Source of the DNA: Pseudomonas sp. KNUC1026 | GTDB taxonomy: Bacteria > Pseudomonadota > Gammaproteobacteria > Pseudomonadales > Pseudomonadaceae | Length of the DNA stretch: 64,000 nucleotides | Assembly: GCF_021650705.1 (NCBI RefSeq) | Contig: NZ_CP087138.1 | Coordinates: 4,550,001-4,614,000 of the forward strand | Direction of reading: 5' to 3' | Program-made: the position numbers and the translations under genes | Shown here: piece by piece, positions 35,857-44,771 of the stretch | How positions within the stretch are numbered: the first letter of the stretch is position 1 | Layout of the letters: the number at the start of each line of letters is the position of its first letter | Notes under the pieces: generated by a model | Seen by the model: only the letters and a program-made list of their open reading frames with translations | The model's database searches: none | What the model was told of the DNA's origin: nothing

Positions 35857-36480
35857 ATGTCGTTCAAGAATCCGCTCATTGGCCTTTGCCAGCAAGCCAC
35901 CTTCGCTATCAGCGCGGCCAAGGTCGATCAATGCCCTGCCGATGCGGGCTACGAAGTCGCCTTTGCCGGCCGCTCCAACGCCGGCAAGTCCAGTGCGCTG
36001 AATACCCTCACCCATGCAAGCCTTGCGCGCACCTCCAAAACCCCGGGGCGCACGCAATTGCTGAACTTCTTCAGGCTCGATGACGACCGGCGCCTGGTCG
36101 ATCTGCCCGGCTATGGTTTTGCCAAGGTGCCGATCCCGCTCAAGCAACACTGGCAACGGCACCTTGAGGCCTACCTGGGAAGCCGCGAATGTCTCAAGGG
36201 TGTGATCCTGATGATGGACGTTCGCCACCCGATGACCGACTTCGACCGGATGATGCTCGACTGGACCGTCGCCAGCGGCATGCCGATGCACATCCTGCTG
36301 ACCAAGGCCGACAAGCTTACGTTTGGCGCAGCCAAGAACACGCTGCTCAAGGTTCAGAGCGAGGTGCACAAAGGATGGGGCAAAAGCGTAAGCCTGCAGC
36401 TGTTCTCTGCACCCAAGCGTCAAGGCCTGGACGAGGCCTATCAGGTGCTGGCCCAGTGGATGGGAACTGCCGAAGAGTAA
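35857..36480 (+). CDS. engB: Ribosome biogenesis GTPase EngB/YsxC
   Basis: GTP-binding protein needed for 50S subunit assembly. It has about 207 residues, with P-loop GRSNAGKSS, switch/G2 KTPGRTQLLNFF, G3 DLPGYGFAKV and G4 LTKADK. Starts at 35851 and 35857 are both possible; MSFKNPLIGLCQQATF at 35857 resembles the family start best. It faces away from polA, and the gap between them holds the ErsA-like RNA. Confidence 0.95.
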   Translation: MSFKNPLIGLCQQATFAISAAKVDQCPADAGYEVAFAGRSNAGKSSALNTLTHASLARTSKTPGRTQLLNFFRLDDDRRLVDLPGYGFAKVPIPLKQHWQRHLEAYLGSRECLKGVILMMDVRHPMTDFDRMMLDWTVASGMPMHILLTKADKLTFGAAKNTLLKVQSEVHKGWGKSVSLQLFSAPKRQGLDEAYQVLAQWMGTAEE

Positions 36481-36501
36481 CGGCGGGCTTTTCCCGGGGC
36501 G

Positions 36502-36632
36502 AAAAAGCCCCGGCCTTCACGTGGGGGAGGAGGAAGGTCCGGGGTTCAATGCCAGGGCGCCTTTCGGCTCACCCGGCTATCTGCCAACACTTAACACAAC
36601 ACTAGGAGCATCGAAGGGCTTTAAAAGCCATT
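36502..36632 (-). ncRNA. ersA: ErsA-like small RNA (Spot 42 position) between engB and polA
   Basis: No protein is encoded here. A predicted transcript of about 131 nt runs on the minus strand from near 36632. It ends in a terminator: stem CCCCGGACCUUC with GAAGGCCGGGG (36507-36544, one bulged A), then UUUUU at 36502-36506. The terminator loop is C-rich (CUCCUCCCCC), able to pair with Shine-Dalgarno sequences. P. aeruginosa ErsA, AlgU-controlled and about 130 nt by memory, sits in the same polA-engB gap. The position, promoter type and length all agree; the name is by analogy. Confidence 0.7.
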
Positions 36633-36638
36633 CGCACA

Positions 36639-36668
36639 CTCTGAGTGCCTGGAAAGAGGTTAAGTTCC
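36639..36668 (-). promoter_or_regulatory. AlgU (sigma-22) type promoter of the ErsA-like RNA
   Basis: On the minus strand GGAACTT (36668-36662) and TCAGAG (36644-36639) are 17 bp apart, a near-perfect match to the AlgU/RpoE consensus. Transcription would start near 36632. Confidence 0.7.
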
Positions 36669-36734
36669 TTCCCAGAGGCGTTGCAGCGTGTTCATGAAGC
36701 AGGTTTCACAAACACGCGCCGCGCTTCATCTGCC

Positions 36735-39494
36735 TCAGCGAGCCTCGTCCCAGTTGCTGCCCACGCCTACTTCCACCAGCAGTGGCACATCCAGTTGGGC
36801 GGCATTGCCCATGTGCTCACGCAGCTGCTGGCTGACCTCCTCGACCAGATCCTCGCGCACCTCCAGCACCAGTTCGTCGTGCACCTGCAGGATCATGCGC
36901 GCGTCCACGCCGCTGCTCTGCAGCCAGGCGTCCACGGCGATCATGGCCTTCTTCACGATATCGGCCGCCGTGCCCTGCATCGGCGCGTTGATCGCAGTGC
37001 GCTCGGCGCCGCGGCGCAGCGCAGGGTTTTCTGGCCTTGATGTCCGGCACATACAGGCGCCGGCCGAAGAGGGTCTCGACGAAGCCCTGCTCGGTGGCCT
37101 GGGCGCGGGTGCGCTCCATATAGGCCAGCACGCCGGGGTAACGGGCGAAGTAGCGGTCGATGTAGTCCTGCGACTGTTTGCGGTCCACGCCGATCTGCCG
37201 TGCCAGGCCGAAGGCGCTCATGCCGTAGATCAGGCCGAAGTTGATGGCCTTGGCGCTACGGCGCATGTCGTTGGTCACGGCGTCCAGCTCGACGCCGAAC
37301 ACCTCGGCGGCGGTGGCGCGGTGCACGTCGAGGTTGTTCTGGAACGCATTGAGCAACCCTTCATCCTTGGCCAGGTGCGCCATGATGCGCAGCTCGATCT
37401 GCGAGTAGTCGGCTGCCAGCAGCTTATACCCTGGCGCTGCCACGAACGCCTGGCGAATGCGCCGGCCCTCGGCGGTGCGGATCGGGATGTTCTGCAGGTT
37501 CGGCTCGCTCGAAGACAAGCGCCCGGTGGCTGCCACGGCCTGGCCATAGGAGGTGTGGATGCGCCCGGTGCGCGGGTTGATCTGCTCGGGCAGTTTGTCG
37601 GTGTAGGTGCTTTTCAGCTTGCTCAGCGAGCGGTACTGCATCAGCACCTTGGGCAGCGGGTAATCCTGCTCGGCCAGCTCGGCGAGCACCGCTTCGGCGG
37701 TGGACGGCTGGCCGGTCGCGGTCTTGCTGATTACCGGCAGGCCGAGCTTTTCATACAGGATCGTGCCCAGTTGCTTGGGTGAGCCCAGGTTGAACTCTTC
37801 GCCCGCGATCTCGAAGGCTTCGCGCTCGAACGCCACCAGCTTTTCACCCAGCTCCAGGCTCTGTGCGCCCAACAGCTTGGCATCGACCAGCGCGCCGGTG
37901 CGCTCGATGCGCGCCAGCACCGGCACCAGTGGCATCTCGATGTCGCGCAGAATGGGCTCCAGGCTCGGCACCTCGGCGAGCTTTTCGCTGAGCACCTGAT
38001 GCAGGCGCAAGGTGATGTCGGCGTCTTCAGCGGCATACGGGGCCGCCTGCTCCAGGGCGATCTGGTCGAAGGTCAGTTGCTTGGCGCCTTTGCCGGCGAT
38101 GTCGGTGAAGGCCACGGTGGTGTGGTTCAGATAACGCTGGGCCAGGCTGTCCATGTCATGGCGGGTGGCAGTGGAGTCGAGTACGTAGGATTCGAGCATG
38201 GTGTCGAAGGCGACGCCCTGGACCAGAATGCCGGCAGCCTGGTCACCGCCGATCGCGCAGTTGGCCAGCACGTTCATGTCGTACTTGGCGTGTTGCGCCA
38301 CTTTGGGCCGCTTCGGATCCTCGAGCAGCGGCTTGAGCGCCAGCAGCACGGTGTCGCGGTCCAGTTGCTCCGGCACGCCCATGTAGCTGTGCGTGAGCGG
38401 GATGTAAGCGGCCTCGTGAGGCTGCACCGCGAACGAAAGCCCCACCAGCTGCGCGCGCTGGGCATCCAGGGAAGTGGTTTCGGTATCGAAGGCGAACAGC
38501 TCGGCACTTTCGAGCTTCTTGAGCCAGGTGTCGAAGCTGGCCTGGTCGAGAACGGTGTCGTACTTCACCTCGGCCGCAGGCGTTGCCTCTGCGGGTTCGG
38601 CAGCGCCTGCTGCGGCCGCTTCGCGCGTCAGGTCGTCGAGCGGGCCGCGGAACTCCAGCTCGGTGAACAGCGCGATCAGCGCTTCGCGGTCCGGCTCGCC
38701 GCAGATCAGCGCGTCGACATGGATATCCAGCGGCACGTCGGTCTTGATGGTTGCCAGTTCATAGGACAGGAACGCCATGTCGCGGTGTTCCTCGAGCTTG
38801 GCCGGCAAGCCCTTGGCGCCGCGGATCGGCAGCGCGGGCACTTTGTCGAGATTTTCGTAAAGCTCTTTGAGCCCGCCGCCGATGCCGACCAGCAGGCCTT
38901 GAGCGGTTTTTTCACCCACGCCGGGCACGCCTGGAATGTTGTCGACCTTGTCGCCCATCAGGGCCAGGTAATCGATGATGTGCTCCGGCCCCACCCCGAA
39001 CTTTTCTCGCACACCCGGCACGTCGAGTGAGCTACCGCTCATGGTGTTGACCAGGGTGATGTGCTCGCTCACCAGCTGCGCCATGTCCTTGTCACCAGTG
39101 GAAATCACTACCTCGCGCCCGCCAGCTGCGCTCTGCCGGGCCAGCGTGCCGATCACGTCATCGGCTTCGACACCTTCTATGCACAGCAGCGGGTAGCCCA
39201 GCGCACGTACGCTCTGATGCAGCGGTTCGACCTGCACGCGCAGGTCATCCGGCATGCTCGGGCGATTGGCCTTGTACTCGGCGTACAGCTCATCGCGGAA
39301 GGTGCCCCCCTTGGCGTCGAACACCACCGCGAAAGGGCTCTTGGGGTATTGCTTGCGCAGGCTCTTGAGCATGTTCAGCACGCCCTTCACCGCACCGGTG
39401 GGCATGCCCTTGGTAGTGGCCAGGGGGGCAGGGCATGGAAGGCGCGGTAGAGATAGGACGAACCGTCCACCAGGACGAGAGGCGCTTGGCTCAT
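36735..39494 (-). CDS. polA: DNA polymerase I (two frameshifts)
   Basis: Repair and Okazaki-fragment polymerase. It opens MSQAPLVLVDGSSYLYRAFH at 39494. A 5'-nuclease domain (about 1-290) is followed by a 3'-5' exonuclease domain with the intact motif FAFDTETTSLD, and a polymerase domain with YSQIELRIMAH, KAINFGLIYGMSAFGL and QVHDELVLEV. The frame changes at the G-run 39423-39428 (one C missing on the coding strand) and at the T-run 37027-37030 (one A too many). Both are in homopolymers, so errors are likely. The corrected length is about 919 residues. Confidence 0.95.
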
Positions 39495-39590
39495 GGGCAG
39501 AATCAACCTTTTGGCGGGAAGGCAGCGCCAGCTGGCGTGCCTGCCCAGTAGAATGTCGGGGTTCGAGGACCACAAAGAGACAAGGTTAAC

Positions 39591-39883
39591 ATGCGCCCGT
39601 TTCCCTGCCTGATGCTGATTGCCGCGCTTGTGGCCGGTTTCGCGACCCCTGCCCTGGCCGCTGGGCGAGCCTCGCTCCGACGGCACACAGGTGACCGAGT
39701 ACGCCCAGGGCGATACGCGGATCCAGGAATACCGTATTCGCGGCCGAGCTGTATCAGGTGAAGGTTATTCCCGCGCATGGCAAGCCTTACATGCTGGCAC
39801 CTGCGGACGGCAGCGACAACGATCTGACCCGTGCCGACAAACCCACGCTGCACATCCCTCAATGGACGCTGTTGCAGTGGTAG
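39591..39883 (+). CDS. Exported DUF2782 protein (two frameshifts)
   Basis: A small periplasmic protein of about 97 residues: signal peptide MRPFPCLMLIAALVAGFATP, then VTEYAQGDTRIQEYRI, then VKVIPAHGKPYMLAPADGS, ending WTLLQW. The three pieces are in different frames, with changes near 39660 (one base missing) and 39745 (one extra). The pattern EYRI-G-LYQVKV fits the DUF2782 family found between polA and thrB in Pseudomonas. Function unknown. thrB follows 37 bases downstream. Confidence 0.75.
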
Positions 39884-39920
39884 AATGCCGGCCCTTTCAA
39901 TCAACCTGGCGCGCTTCCCC

Positions 39921-40872
39921 ATGTCCGTTTTCACGCCCCTGACCCGGCCCCAGCTCGAAACCTTCCTCGCCCCTATGGCCTGGGCCGTCTGCTGGACTTT
40001 CAGGGCATCGCCGCTGGCAGTGAAAACACCAACTTCTTCGTGAGCCTGGAGCGGGTGAGTTCGTGCTTACGCTGGTCGAGCGGGGGCCGGTGAGCGAGAT
40101 GCCATTCTTCATCGAGCTGCTCGACGTGCTGCATGAGGCCGACTTGCCGGTGCCGTTCGCGATCCGCACCACCACCGGTGACGCGTTGCGGGAGCTCGAG
40201 GGCAAGCCTGCGCTTCTGCAACCCCGGCTCTCGGGCAAGCACCCGCATGAACCCAATGCCGAGCTGTGCAACCAGGCCGGGCGGCTGGTTGCCAGTATCC
40301 ACCTCGCAACGCGCGGCGAACGGATGATCGAGCGCCGTACCGACCGTGGCCTGGCCTGGATGCTCGAAGAAGGTGAGCAGTTGGCCCGGGGCATGGCGCC
40401 GGAAGCGGCGAGCCTGCTGCAGGCTGCGCTCGCCGAGATCCGCCAGCACCAACAGGCGATCATGGCGCTGCCTCAGGCCAACCTGCATGCCGACCTGTTC
40501 CGTGACAATGTCATGGTCGAAGGCAACCACATCAGCGGCGTGATCGACTTCTACAACGCGTGCTCGGGGCCGATGCTGTACGACGTGGCGATCAGCCTGA
40601 ACGACTGGTGCTCCCATGCCGACGGCAGCCTCGACCTCGCTCGGGCGCGGGCATTTCTGGCCGGCTATTCGGCGCTGCGGCACTTCACTCCGGCCGAGGC
40701 CGAGCTGTGGCCGACGCTGCTGCGGGTGGCGTGTGTGCGGTTCTGGTTGTCACGCCTGATCGCAGCTGCCTCGTTCGCCGGCCGTGACGTGGTGGTGCAC
40801 GACCCGGCAGAGTTCGAACAGCGCCTGGCTCAGCGCCAGCAGGTGTCGCTGGCGTTACCTTTCGCGTTTTAG
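39921..40872 (+). CDS. thrB: Homoserine kinase, ThrB2/aminoglycoside-phosphotransferase fold (two frameshifts)
   Basis: Phosphorylates homoserine in threonine synthesis. Pseudomonas uses this APH-like form instead of the GHMP enzyme. It opens MSVFTPLTRPQLETFLAP; adding one C at 39970-39973 and one G at 40053-40055 restores YGLGRLLDF, NTNFFVSLERGEFVLTLVER and the rest. Catalytic and metal motifs are NLHADLFRDN and GVIDFYNAC. The corrected length is about 317 residues. Both breaks are in homopolymers. Confidence 0.92.
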
Positions 40873-40882
40873 GCCTGAAGTC

Positions 40883-40953
40883 GTGGCGGCGAGCCGCGCG
40901 ACAGGCTGCATCGGCCTGAGGCCTGAGCGTCGCCCGGCAAGCCGGCCTCCCAC
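40883..40953. repeat. Inverted pair of REP-like sequences
   Basis: GTGGCGGCGAGCCGCGCGAC at 40883 and the inverted CGGCAAGCCGGCCTCCCAC ending at 40953 form a REP pair between convergent thrB and znuA. It is related to the pair at 13361-13445. Confidence 0.75.
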
Positions 40954-40957
40954 CTCC

Positions 40958-41878
40958 TTAAAGGCTCTCAAGGCAGCCGGCGAGGTTATCGGCGAGGGTA
41001 TCGAGCAAGTGCTCGTAGCCGTCTGCGCGGGCATCGCTGAACCCACCTAGCGCATCGAGCTCGGCCAATTTCACCGGCAGGCCGGCAGTGAGGGTTTCGG
41101 CCAGCCTCGGGCGCAGCGGCGGCTCGCTGAACACGCACGTCTTGCCCACGTCCTGAAGTTGCGCGCGCATTGCAGCCACGTGCCGTGCGCCGGGCTGCAC
41201 TTCCGAGGCCACTGCAAACACACCGGCGTGTTTGAGGCCATAAGCATCCTCGAAATAATCGAAGGCTTCGTGGAACACGAAATACGGCTTGCCCTGAACA
41301 CCTGCAACGCGGGCTTTGATGCGGGCGTCGAGGGCATCGAGGCGCTGACTGAAGGCCGTGGCGTTGGCCTGGTAGCGGTTGGCGTTGGAGGGGTCGGCCT
41401 TGGCCAGGTCGGTAGCCATGCGCGCTGCAATCACTCGGGCGTTGACTGTGGACAGCCACAGGTGAGCATCCACTGAGCCAGGGCGATGGTCGTGATCGTG
41501 CTCGTCGGCCTCCTCCTCGGCATGAGAATCGCCACTCTCGGTAAAGCGGCGCAGGCTCAGCCCCGGCAGGTTCTGCACCACGACGGTCGGTTTGCTGCGC
41601 GCTTGCAGAGCCTTGCCCAGAAAGCCTTCCATGTCCGGGCCGATCCAGTACACCAGGTCAGCATCGGCCACGCGGCGGACGTCGGACGGGCGCAAGGCAT
41701 AGTGGTGCGGCGAGGCTCCCGGGGGCAGTAGCACTTCTGGCGTTCCAGTGCCCTCCTGCACGGCTGCGGCAATCAATTGCAACGGCTTGATGCTGGTCAG
41801 TACCTTGACCTCGGCACTGGCCCCCAGCGACAGCGCACTCAGCGCGAAAAACACGAAAACACGGAGAAAACTCGGCAC
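40958..41878 (-). CDS. znuA: Zinc ABC transporter substrate-binding protein ZnuA
   Basis: Periplasmic zinc-capture protein, 306 residues. Signal peptide MPSFLRVFVFFALSALSLGA, zinc-ligand histidines in GASPHHYALRPSD and DAHLWLS, a third in FVFHEAFDYF, and a His/Asp/Glu-rich flexible loop (SHAEEEADEHDHDH) typical of ZnuA. The start is GTG at 41878, supported by GAAGGGG upstream. It is divergent from zur, with a candidate Zur site between them. Confidence 0.95.
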   Translation of the reverse strand: MPSFLRVFVFFALSALSLGASAEVKVLTSIKPLQLIAAAVQEGTGTPEVLLPPGASPHHYALRPSDVRRVADADLVYWIGPDMEGFLGKALQARSKPTVVVQNLPGLSLRRFTESGDSHAEEEADEHDHDHRPGSVDAHLWLSTVNARVIAARMATDLAKADPSNANRYQANATAFSQRLDALDARIKARVAGVQGKPYFVFHEAFDYFEDAYGLKHAGVFAVASEVQPGARHVAAMRAQLQDVGKTCVFSEPPLRPRLAETLTAGLPVKLAELDALGGFSDARADGYEHLLDTLADNLAGCLESL

Positions 41879-41906
41879 AATGCACCCCTTCAGGCCCGTT
41901 TAGCGG

Positions 41907-41919
41907 GTAACATAATAAC
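41907..41919. promoter_or_regulatory. Candidate Zur box between znuA and zur
   Basis: GTAACATAATAAC is an A/T-rich imperfect dyad in the 67-bp znuA-zur gap, close to the GTTAT...ATAAC form of Zur boxes. One half-site is degenerate, so this is a candidate only. Confidence 0.45.
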
Positions 41920-41945
41920 GTCTCTAGCCCAGGTCGTCGTCGCCC

Positions 41946-42428
41946 ATGCTTAAAACGCCTTTGGCCAACCAGCCTCATGATCACTCTCGCTGCGTGCACA
42001 GCGCGCTGTCCGAAGCCGATGCCATTTGCGCACAGAAAGGCCTGCGCCTGACTGCGCTGCGCAAGCGCGTGCTCGAGTTGGTCTGGCAGAGCCACAAGCC
42101 TCTTGGTGCCTATGACATCCTGGCCGTGCTCAGCGAGCAGGACGGCCGCCGCGCCGCGCCGCCTACAGTCTACCGGGCCCTGGATTTCCTTCTGGAAAAC
42201 AACCTGGTGCACCGCCTGGCTTCACTCAATGCCTTCATGGGCTGCGCCCACCCCGAGCATGCGCATCAGGGCCAGTTCCTGATCTGCCGCCAATGCCATG
42301 TGGCTGTGGAGCTCGAGCAAGTGAACATTACCCAAGCCATCGAGGCGGGTGCCGCCGGCATCGGCTTTACGGTGGAGTCGCAAACCGTTGAAGTCGTGGG
42401 CCTGTGCACCAACTGCAAGGCGGCCTGA
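41946..42428 (+). CDS. zur: Zinc uptake regulator Zur (Fur family)
   Basis: Represses zinc-uptake genes when zinc is bound. The 160-residue protein has a winged-helix region (KGLRLTALRKRVLELVWQSH ... PPTVYRALDFLLE) and a dimerisation domain with metal ligands CAHPEHAHQGQFLICRQC and a final CTNC pair for the structural zinc. It is first in the zur-znuC-znuB operon. Its stop overlaps the znuC ATG by one base. Confidence 0.95.
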   Translation: MLKTPLANQPHDHSRCVHSALSEADAICAQKGLRLTALRKRVLELVWQSHKPLGAYDILAVLSEQDGRRAAPPTVYRALDFLLENNLVHRLASLNAFMGCAHPEHAHQGQFLICRQCHVAVELEQVNITQAIEAGAAGIGFTVESQTVEVVGLCTNCKAA

Positions 42429-43207
42429 TGAGCGACGCGCTGATTCGCCTGGAGCAGGTCACGGTTTCATTTGCTGGGCAGAACACCCTGGAACGCATCG
42501 ACCTGGCCGTGCGGCCTGGCGAGATCGTCACCTTGATCGGCCCCAACGGTGCCGGCAAAACGACCTTGGTACGCGCTGTTCTGGGCCTGCTCACACCGGA
42601 TAGCGGCAAAGTGTGGCGCAAGTCCAGGCTGCGTATCGGCTACATGCCGCAGAAGCTTCAGGTGGATGCGACCCTGCCCCTTTCGGTGCTGCGCTTTCTG
42701 CGCCTGGTGCCTGGCGTCACCCGTGAACAAGCCTTGGCGGCACTCCACGAGGTAGGCGCGGCGCAGGTGATCGACAGCCCTGTCCAGACGATTTCCGGCG
42801 GTGAGACGCAGCGAGTGCTGCTCGCCCGTGCCCTTCTGCGAGAGCCCGAGCTGCTGGTGCTGGACGAACCGGTTCAGGGGGTCGACGTCGCCGGCCAGGC
42901 CGAGCTGTACAGCCTGATCACGCGCCTGCGCGACCGCCATCGCTGCGGTGTACTGATGGTGTCTCACGACCTGCACGTGGTGATGAGCACCACCGATCAG
43001 GTCGCGTGCCTGAACCGGCATGTTCGCCGTTCAGGCCACCCTGAGCAGGTCAGTGGCGACCCCGCTTTCGTCGAGCTGTTCGGCGAAGCCGCGCGCAGCC
43101 TGGCCATCTATCACCACCATCACGACCACGCCCACACCTTGCACGGCGAAGTGGTCGCCGATGCGGGGCACACGCATTCGCACGGTACACACTGCAACCA
43201 TGGCTGA
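42428..43207 (+). CDS. znuC: Zinc ABC transporter ATP-binding protein ZnuC
   Basis: ATPase of the ZnuABC importer, 259 residues. Walker A GPNGAGKTTL, signature ISGGETQRV, Walker B LLVLDEPVQGVD and the switch His in MVSHDLH are intact. The C-terminus carries a His-rich tail (HHHHDHAHTLH ... HTHSHGTHCNHG), which may bind or sense zinc. It overlaps both zur and znuB. Confidence 0.95.
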   Translation: MSDALIRLEQVTVSFAGQNTLERIDLAVRPGEIVTLIGPNGAGKTTLVRAVLGLLTPDSGKVWRKSRLRIGYMPQKLQVDATLPLSVLRFLRLVPGVTREQALAALHEVGAAQVIDSPVQTISGGETQRVLLARALLREPELLVLDEPVQGVDVAGQAELYSLITRLRDRHRCGVLMVSHDLHVVMSTTDQVACLNRHVRRSGHPEQVSGDPAFVELFGEAARSLAIYHHHHDHAHTLHGEVVADAGHTHSHGTHCNHG

Positions 43208-43985
43208 TTTTCTGCTCTACGCCCTGCTGGCGGGCCTTTCACTTGCAGTGGTCGCGGGGCCGTTGGGCTCGTTCGTGGTCTGGCGGCGCATGGCCTATTT
43301 CGGCGATACGCTGTCCCACGCTGCATTACTGGGCGTAGCGCTGGGCCTGGCACTCGATGTAAGCCCGGCGCTGGCGGTCACTGCCGGTTGCCTGTTACTG
43401 GCGGTGATACTGGTATCGCTGCAACGGCGCCAGCCGCTGGCGTCTGACACCCTTCTGGGCATCCTGGCACCCAGCACGCTTTCGTTGGGCCTGGTTGTGC
43501 TGAGCTTCATGCGCGATGTGCGCATCGACCTGATGGCCTATCTGTTTGGCGACTTGCTGGCCATCAGCCCCAGCGACCTTTACTGGATCGTTGGCGGCAG
43601 CCTGGTGGTGCTGGCCCTCCTCGGCCTGCTGTGGCGCCCGCTGCTGGCGATTACGGTTCACGAGGAACTGGCCAGGGTCGAAGGCCTGCCAGTGGCGAGC
43701 TTGCGCCTGGGGTTGATGCTGCTGATCGCCATCGTGATTGCAGTGGCGATGAAGATCGTAGGTGTGTTGCTGATCACCTCGCTGTTGATCATCCCGGCGG
43801 CTGCAGCGCAGCGCCATGCACGTTCGCCTGAGCAGATGGCGCTTGGCGCCAGCGTGCTTGGGGTGCTGGCGGTGTGCGCAGGGCTGTCGCTGTCCTGGTT
43901 CAAGGACACCCCGGCCGGCCCGTCGATCGTGGTCAGCGCGGCGCTGCTGTTCCTGCTCAGCTTTGCCTTGCCCCGGCGTGCCTAG
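43200..43985 (+). CDS. znuB: Zinc ABC transporter permease ZnuB
   Basis: Inner-membrane permease of the ABC-3 family, 261 residues, with about seven to eight hydrophobic helices. It contains the family patterns YFGDTLSHAALLGVALG and KIVGVLLITSLLIIPAAAA. The start MADFLLYALLAGLSLA at 43200 lies inside the znuC end (8-bp overlap), indicating coupling. Confidence 0.95.
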   Translation: MADFLLYALLAGLSLAVVAGPLGSFVVWRRMAYFGDTLSHAALLGVALGLALDVSPALAVTAGCLLLAVILVSLQRRQPLASDTLLGILAPSTLSLGLVVLSFMRDVRIDLMAYLFGDLLAISPSDLYWIVGGSLVVLALLGLLWRPLLAITVHEELARVEGLPVASLRLGLMLLIAIVIAVAMKIVGVLLITSLLIIPAAAAQRHARSPEQMALGASVLGVLAVCAGLSLSWFKDTPAGPSIVVSAALLFLLSFALPRRA

Positions 43986-44052
43986 GGCTTTTTCGCCTGG
44001 CCGATTAGCGTGTAAACTGCGCGGATTTTGCGCAACTAGAGAATTGCCCGCA

Positions 44053-44762
44053 ATGATATCTCCTGCCCTTCGCTGTCTGCTGGTCGCGTGGGTTTCGCTG
44101 GGCCTGGCCGCCTGTGCGGGCAAGCCAACCGAGCCGGCACCCCCTGCCGCGCCGTCGGCTGCGCAGGTGTTGCAGCAGAACATCGCCAGCGGCGAGCTGG
44201 CCACTGCCGAAGACCAATTGAGCACCTTGCAGGCACAGAGCCCGGCCGATCCAGAGCTGGACAACCTGCAACGGCAGTTGGCCGAGGCTTACCTGCAGCG
44301 CAGCCAGGTCTCTCTGCAAAAGGTGATGTGAACGCAGCGGCCACTGCTCTGGCTCGCGCCCGCGCCCTTATGCCTAAGGCGCCTGCGTTGGTGGGGGGTG
44401 TCAACGGTGCCATCACTCAGGCGCGTAAAGCTGAGCTCGAACAGGCCGAGGCTGCTCTGAAGGCAGCCGAAGCGAAACCTGCCGCCAAGGTCATCGACCC
44501 GGCTGCTACCAGCACCCCGGTAGCTCTGGATACCACCCATATTCGCAAGATGCAGGCACAGCTCGATGACATCGCGACCGATGTCGTCAACTACAACTGC
44601 GATGTCGTGGTCCAGGTGCCCCGCAAGGCAGACGCCCCCTGGCTGGAGGCTCTGCTGCGCAAGCGAGTCGACAAGTTGAACCCTGCACTTGAGTGGAAAC
44701 TCTCGCACAGGGTAGATCGGGCTCAACCGGCAATCATCATTCTTAGCCCGGCCAAGCCCTGA
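44053..44762 (+). CDS. Hypothetical lipoprotein with TPR-like helices (one frameshift)
   Basis: A probable lipoprotein (MISPALRCLLVAWVSLGLAA, lipobox LAAC), then TPR-like helices (ASGELATAEDQLSTLQAQSP, GDVNAAATALARARALMPK). A C-terminal domain follows with DDIATDVVNYNCDVVVQVPR. It resembles P. aeruginosa PA5502, which also follows znuB. The frame changes at the A-run 44318-44321 (one A missing). The corrected length is about 236 residues. Function unknown. Confidence 0.8.
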
Positions 44763-44771
44763 TCCTGTTCC

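Noticed and set aside
37020..39430. Programmed frameshifting in polA
   Set aside because: The breaks are one-base gains or losses in homopolymers without a slippery heptamer, like those in a dozen other genes here.
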